Below are positions 6,199-10,513 of a stretch of DNA of 10,513 nt, piece by piece. The notes below the pieces were generated by a model. The model did not search any database. It worked only from the letters and a program-made list of their open reading frames with translations, and had not been told where the DNA came from. The DNA comes from Candidatus Eiseniibacteriota bacterium. GTDB taxonomy: Bacteria > Joyebacterota > Joyebacteria > Joyebacterales > Joyebacteraceae. Where the stretch lies: NCBI GenBank assembly GCA_030638405.1, contig DAOWER010000173.1, positions 1 through 10,513 of the forward strand. Direction: 5' to 3'. The position numbers and the translations under genes are program-made. Numbering within the stretch: the stretch's first letter is position 1; the number at the start of each line of letters is the position of its first letter.

Positions 6199-6963
6199 TC
6201 AGGACCCCTGAGCGGTCTCGCCCGAGCGCCCGAAGTCGCACTCACTCCGGACGGGACAGGTGGCGCAGCCGGGGTCGCGCGGGCGACAGAGGTCTCGTCC
6301 CAAGCGGATGAGGTTCACATGGAGAGAGAGAGATTCGCCGGCCGGGACGACACCACTCAGAGCCTCGAAAGTGGCGTCCCGGGTCCCGGGATGTCCCACC
6401 ACTCCCAGCCTGCCGATCACGCGGTGCACGTGCGTGTCAACGGGCATGACGTCCCTGCCGAGGTCGAACAGCGCCACGCAGGCCGCCGTCTTGAGCCCCA
6501 CGCCGTCGAGCGCGAGGAGATACGCGAAGACCTCCTCGTCGGACATCCGTCTCAGAAAACCGAGGTCCAGCTTTCCCGTGGTGGAGTGGATGCCGCGCAG
6601 GATCCGCTTGATCCTCCGGGCCTTCGTCCGGGCGAGCCCACCGCGCCGGATCGCGGATTCGATCGAGCGGACGTTCGCGCTCTCGACGTCGGCCCAACCG
6701 GGAAACCGTTCGCGGAGATCCTGGAAGGCCCTCCGCGAGTTCACGTCGGTCGTGTTCTGAGATAGGATGGTCCTGACGAGTCCGGCGATGAGGTCGCGCC
6801 GGGCTCGGGACGCAGGCTTACCGTAGGTGCGCTCGAGGAACTTGCCGATGCGCTTGAGCCTCCGCCGCGCCGTGGCGGGCCCGGAGGGTCCGGAGGCCCC
6901 AGCCGGCCGCTTCTCCTTCCCTCCCGTCCGCACGCCGCCCCCTCTCCCCCGTCGAGCCGACAT
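6199..6963 (-). CDS. nth: Endonuclease III, base-excision DNA glycosylase/AP lyase
   Basis: This 254-residue cytoplasmic enzyme removes oxidised pyrimidines from DNA and cleaves the abasic site. The helix-hairpin-helix LLALDGVGLKTA (149-160) contains the catalytic Lys158, and VDTHVHRV (175-182) contains the catalytic Asp176. The C-terminal iron-sulfur loop has Cys 226, 233, 236 and 242, spaced C-x6-C-x2-C-x5-C exactly as in E. coli Nth. SQNTTDVNS (68-76) is the conserved DNA-contact segment. The protein is about 40 residues longer than E. coli Nth, mainly through an Arg/Gly/Ser-rich N-terminal extension (1-30) that is probably disordered. ATG 6963 follows the holA stop by one base, so translation is probably coupled; the upstream TAGG is a poor ribosome binding site. 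A start further in is possible but would need to be shown. Confidence 0.94.
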   Translation of the reverse strand: MSARRGRGGGVRTGGKEKRPAGASGPSGPATARRRLKRIGKFLERTYGKPASRARRDLIAGLVRTILSQNTTDVNSRRAFQDLRERFPGWADVESANVRSIESAIRRGGLARTKARRIKRILRGIHSTTGKLDLGFLRRMSDEEVFAYLLALDGVGLKTAACVALFDLGRDVMPVDTHVHRVIGRLGVVGHPGTRDATFEALSGVVPAGESLSLHVNLIRLGRDLCRPRDPGCATCPVRSECDFGRSGETAQGS

Positions 6964-6964
6964 C

Positions 6965-7957
6965 CTAGCTCGTACCGGCGGTCAGTTCGTAGACGAGGAG
7001 TCCCACGGTGGGGCGCGAGGGCATGCCGCGCCTGATGTCGACGTCCGCCCTGTAGAAACGACCGATGCCGCGCGCGTACTCCCTCGACGTCCGGCCGGAG
7101 GCCAGCTCGACCAGCTCGTGGCGGTTCGACCAGAGTCGGTCGTAGGAGCCACCGGCGTGGCCGCGACGACCGCCCCCGCTGCCGGTCCTCGCCAGCCAGA
7201 GCGAGATCCAGAAGCCGTAGAGCTGAGAGACCAGCTGCGCCTCGCTCATACCGCCGTCGACCAGTTCGTCAAGAAGTGCCAGCGCTCTTCCGGTCTCTCG
7301 CGAGGCTACGGCCAGTGCGAGGTCGCGCAGCCCGGACGTTCTGGCACCCACGACCATCTCGACGTCCGAGAGTCCTATCGACGAGCCATCAGGTGCGAAG
7401 CAGTTCAGCTTGTCCAGCTCGTTGGCGATCCTGTTGAGCCTCCCGTCAGTCCAGTCGACAAGAGCCGACACGGCCTCCTCCTCGATCTCCCTGCCTCGCT
7501 TCTGGGACATGCGCTTCACGATGGCGACGAGTTGGCTACCGGAGGCCCGACCGCAGTCAACGGACTCCGCTTTCTCCAGAAGCTGCCGCTCGAACTTGTT
7601 CTTTCCCATCAACCGCTCGAAGCTCACGAGGGCCACGCAGGCGCTTGTCACCGGGTTGCTGACATACGCCAGGAGCTGCGTCCGCTGTGACGGGGCCAAA
7701 CCCAGGAACTCGTAGACGACCGTCAGGCGCTTCTCGGACAGCATGGGAACGGTGGCCGCGTGCGCGGCTATGGTCTCTGTCGTCGTCTCGCGCCCCGAGA
7801 GGCTGACGAAGTCGAAGGCCTCACTTCCCGGAGAAAGCAGGTGCTTCTTCAGCAGATCGACGCCCACGCTGGCAAGAAATGGCTCGTCTCCGTGGAACAC
7901 GAGCACGGGCGGCAGCGAACCGCCGGCCAGCGCCTTCTGAAACTCTGCAAACGTCAT
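6965..7957 (-). CDS. holA: DNA polymerase III delta subunit
   Basis: This 330-residue protein is the clamp-loader subunit that binds and opens the beta sliding clamp. Family features are visible: FHGDEPFLAS (21-30), the degenerate nucleotide-site region with the clamp-contacting hydrophobics; the DGRLNRIANELDKL block (171-184) that is DGNxxxLxxELEKL in relatives; and the C-terminal domain with FYRADVDIRRGMPS (301-314), equivalent to the ADxxxKxG motif at the end of HolA. There is no intact Walker A motif, as expected for delta. A Gly/Arg-rich stretch (257-271) is an insertion in the last domain. ATG 7957 is preceded by only a weak purine stretch (GGACGAG about nine bases upstream). holA follows lptE by 58 bases and precedes nth by one base. 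Confidence 0.92.
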   Translation of the reverse strand: MTFAEFQKALAGGSLPPVLVFHGDEPFLASVGVDLLKKHLLSPGSEAFDFVSLSGRETTTETIAAHAATVPMLSEKRLTVVYEFLGLAPSQRTQLLAYVSNPVTSACVALVSFERLMGKNKFERQLLEKAESVDCGRASGSQLVAIVKRMSQKRGREIEEEAVSALVDWTDGRLNRIANELDKLNCFAPDGSSIGLSDVEMVVGARTSGLRDLALAVASRETGRALALLDELVDGGMSEAQLVSQLYGFWISLWLARTGSGGGRRGHAGGSYDRLWSNRHELVELASGRTSREYARGIGRFYRADVDIRRGMPSRPTVGLLVYELTAGTS

Positions 7958-7992
7958 GTTGCGTTCTCGTCCGGGGAAAGGAGCTCCAGGTC

Positions 7993-8014
7993 CGGGCCCG
8001 TCTGCGCGGGCCCG
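7993..8014 (-). other. Stem-loop between lptE and holA
   Basis: CGGGCCCG (7993-8000) and CGGGCCCG (8007-8014) form an 8-bp all-GC stem with a six-base loop, starting two bases after the lptE stop. No T-run follows directly. It could lower readthrough into holA or stabilise the 3' end of the upstream message. I saw no promoter between it and holA. Confidence 0.45.
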
Positions 8015-8015
8015 C

Positions 8016-8560
8016 CTACCATCCCTGCACTGACTTGGAGAGGACGTCCTGGGCGAGCTTCCTGAAGGCGTACTCGCGCGCCTGCTCCTCGGTGGTCAGG
8101 CCGCCGCTCTTCTCCACCTCGGAGTAGACCGCCCAGCCCTCGACCTCCTTCTCCCAGACGACCTCGTTTTTCGTCAGGTCCTCGTACGACAGCCTCGCCA
8201 CGACGCGCACCCTGTACTCCTTCGGGTTCCCTGAAGCGTCGTAGGAAATCACGGGACGCTCGTACAGAACGACCGCCCCCCTCAGAATGGAATCCGCCTC
8301 TTCCTCTCTGACGACTCTCAGTGCGTTGTCCTCGGTGAACTCGGCGATTATCGCGTCTGTCACGCCCTGCTCGGCACCGTACTCGAGCGTCTCGTTCAGA
8401 AGAACAGGCACGGCGACCGTGGAGATGTGTGTCTTCACAGCCGACGAGAAACCGTAATGCGAGCACCCGGCACCGCCGACGAGCGCCAGCGCCGCACCGA
8501 GCAGGAGCGCAGTGGCGAAGAACGCTTTGACCGTGAGCGCCTCTCGGGCCGTCCGCGCCG

Positions 8561-8564
<4 letters not shown>
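8016..8564 (-). CDS. lptE: LPS-assembly lipoprotein LptE
   Basis: This 182-residue outer-membrane lipoprotein would sit in the LptD barrel and help insert lipopolysaccharide in the outer leaflet. A hydrophobic signal (about 12-31) leads to GGAGCSHYGFS, with Cys34 as the lipidation site; Gly at -3 is not the most usual residue for a lipobox. The following pattern is characteristic of the family: THISTVAVPVLLNETLEYG (45-63), then a helix with ITDA-like spacing and EFTEDNALRVV (75-85), then a strand pair ending VRVVARLSYEDL and a C-terminal helix (AREYAFRKLAQDVL). ATG 8564 overlaps the stop of the upstream regulator as ATGA, with GGAGGG three to four bases upstream, so translation is coupled. 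LptD is not in the window. Confidence 0.87.
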
Positions 8565-9955
<1,391 letters not shown>

Positions 9956-10015
9956 AGTCTGCCTCCCGGGTGACAGCGCGCAAGCGCGGCCCGCGTGTCT
10001 CTTGAACGGCAGTGC

Positions 10016-10513
10016 CTACGAACGGAACCAGTCGACCGTGAGCGCCAGCCCCTCGTCGAGCGAGACATCCGAGACGAGACCCAGTGTCTCTTCGGCCCTA
10101 GAGATGTCCGCGAACGAGTGCTTGACGTCCCCAGGCCGCGGGTCCGTGTGGTGAGCGGTGAGCGAAGTGCCGATGATTCCCTGCAGCCCGGCGAGAAGCT
10201 CGTTGACCGTGGACGTGCGGCCACACGCGACATTGAAGACCTCGCCGGCGACGCCGTCTGCGGACAGCGCGAGCACATTCGCATCGACGACGTTCGCAAC
10301 GTAGGTGAAGTCCCTCGACTGCTCGCCGTCGCCGTAGATGACCGGTGGCGTTCCCTCCAGAAGGGCAGTCACAAAGAGGGGCACGACAGCGGCGTATTGC
10401 GAACCGGGGTTCTGCCTCGGTCCGAACACGTTGAAGTAGCGGAGAGACACGCACTCGAGACCATACAGGGAGGAGAATACCCGGCAGTAGTTCTCTGCGG
10501 CGAGCTTGCTCGC
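10016..10513 (-). CDS. NAD-dependent nucleotide-sugar epimerase, C-terminal part (5' end outside window)
   Basis: The last 165 residues of an extended short-chain dehydrogenase/reductase are visible; the frame is open to the window edge, and the GTG at 10450 is internal, not a start. The first residues, ASKLAAENY, contain the Lys of the YxxxK catalytic pair; the Tyr should lie just outside. Next come SLRYFNVFGPRQNPGSQYAA and PPVIYGDGEQSRDFTYVANV, blocks typical of UDP-GlcNAc/UDP-glucose 4-epimerases of the WbpP/GalE type, and the C-terminal RPGDVKHSFADISRAEETLG, where a sugar-nucleotide-binding Arg and a conserved Asp sit. Likely role: cytoplasmic supply of a sugar nucleotide for lipopolysaccharide or other surface polysaccharide. 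Exact substrate is not decidable; a dTDP-glucose dehydratase or UDP-glucuronate epimerase is possible. It lies 60 bases upstream of the NtrC-like gene on the same strand. Confidence 0.9.
   Translation of the reverse strand, partial: ASKLAAENYCRVFSSLYGLECVSLRYFNVFGPRQNPGSQYAAVVPLFVTALLEGTPPVIYGDGEQSRDFTYVANVVDANVLALSADGVAGEVFNVACGRTSTVNELLAGLQGIIGTSLTAHHTDPRPGDVKHSFADISRAEETLGLVSDVSLDEGLALTVDWFRS

Noticed and set aside
9971..9990. CGCGC/GCGCG inverted repeat between the epimerase and the NtrC-like gene as a terminator
   Set aside because: The stem is only five pairs around a two-base loop, with no T-run, and GC-rich DNA makes such matches common.

Overview
The window is high-GC (estimated by eye at 60-65%) chromosomal sequence from a Gram-negative bacterium. 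Two genes imply an outer membrane: an LptE-type lipopolysaccharide-assembly lipoprotein and a FadL/OMPP1-type beta-barrel. The secreted protein at the left edge and the YfgM-like TPR protein resemble proteins I associate with Candidatus Eisenbacteria, Krumholzibacteriota and other FCB-related lineages. That placement is an impression only. There are no rRNA, tRNA, CRISPR, insertion-sequence or phage genes, so this looks like core chromosome.

Left part, + strand (1-1420): the 3' end of a secreted protein of unknown function, a strong 12-bp hairpin, a clear TTGACA / TGC-TAACGT promoter, and a membrane-anchored TPR protein (start reassigned to TTG 630) whose transmembrane segment is almost pure valine. 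A 380-bp convergent intergenic region follows (1317-1696). It holds stem-loops serving both strands, a 20-bp tandem duplication, an AT-rich island and a short direct repeat.

Right part, all - strand, read from right to left: the C-terminal 165 residues of a nucleotide-sugar epimerase of the extended SDR family (10513-10016); an NtrC-architecture regulator (9955-8561); LptE (8564-8016, ATGA overlap with the regulator); the DNA polymerase III delta subunit HolA (7957-6965); endonuclease III (6963-6199, one base after holA); a FadL-like outer-membrane protein with its own promoter and terminator (6027-4579); leucyl-tRNA synthetase (4477-1982); and an 81-residue acidic protein (1942-1697) ending at a double hairpin with a T-run. 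The lptE-holA neighbourhood, with leuS close by on the same strand, recalls the leuS-lptE-holA cluster of Escherichia coli in a different order.

The most unusual object is the NtrC-like regulator. It has a receiver domain, an AAA+ ATPase with intact Walker motifs and a Fis-type helix-turn-helix. However, the loop that should carry the sigma-54-contacting GAFTGA motif is shortened in frame and lacks it. The receiver also has Glu at the phosphoacceptor position, Ala at the Thr/Ser switch and Arg at the Lys position. It is therefore probably not a conventional phosphorylation-controlled sigma-54 activator. Because it is translationally coupled to lptE, it may act in envelope control through another mechanism.
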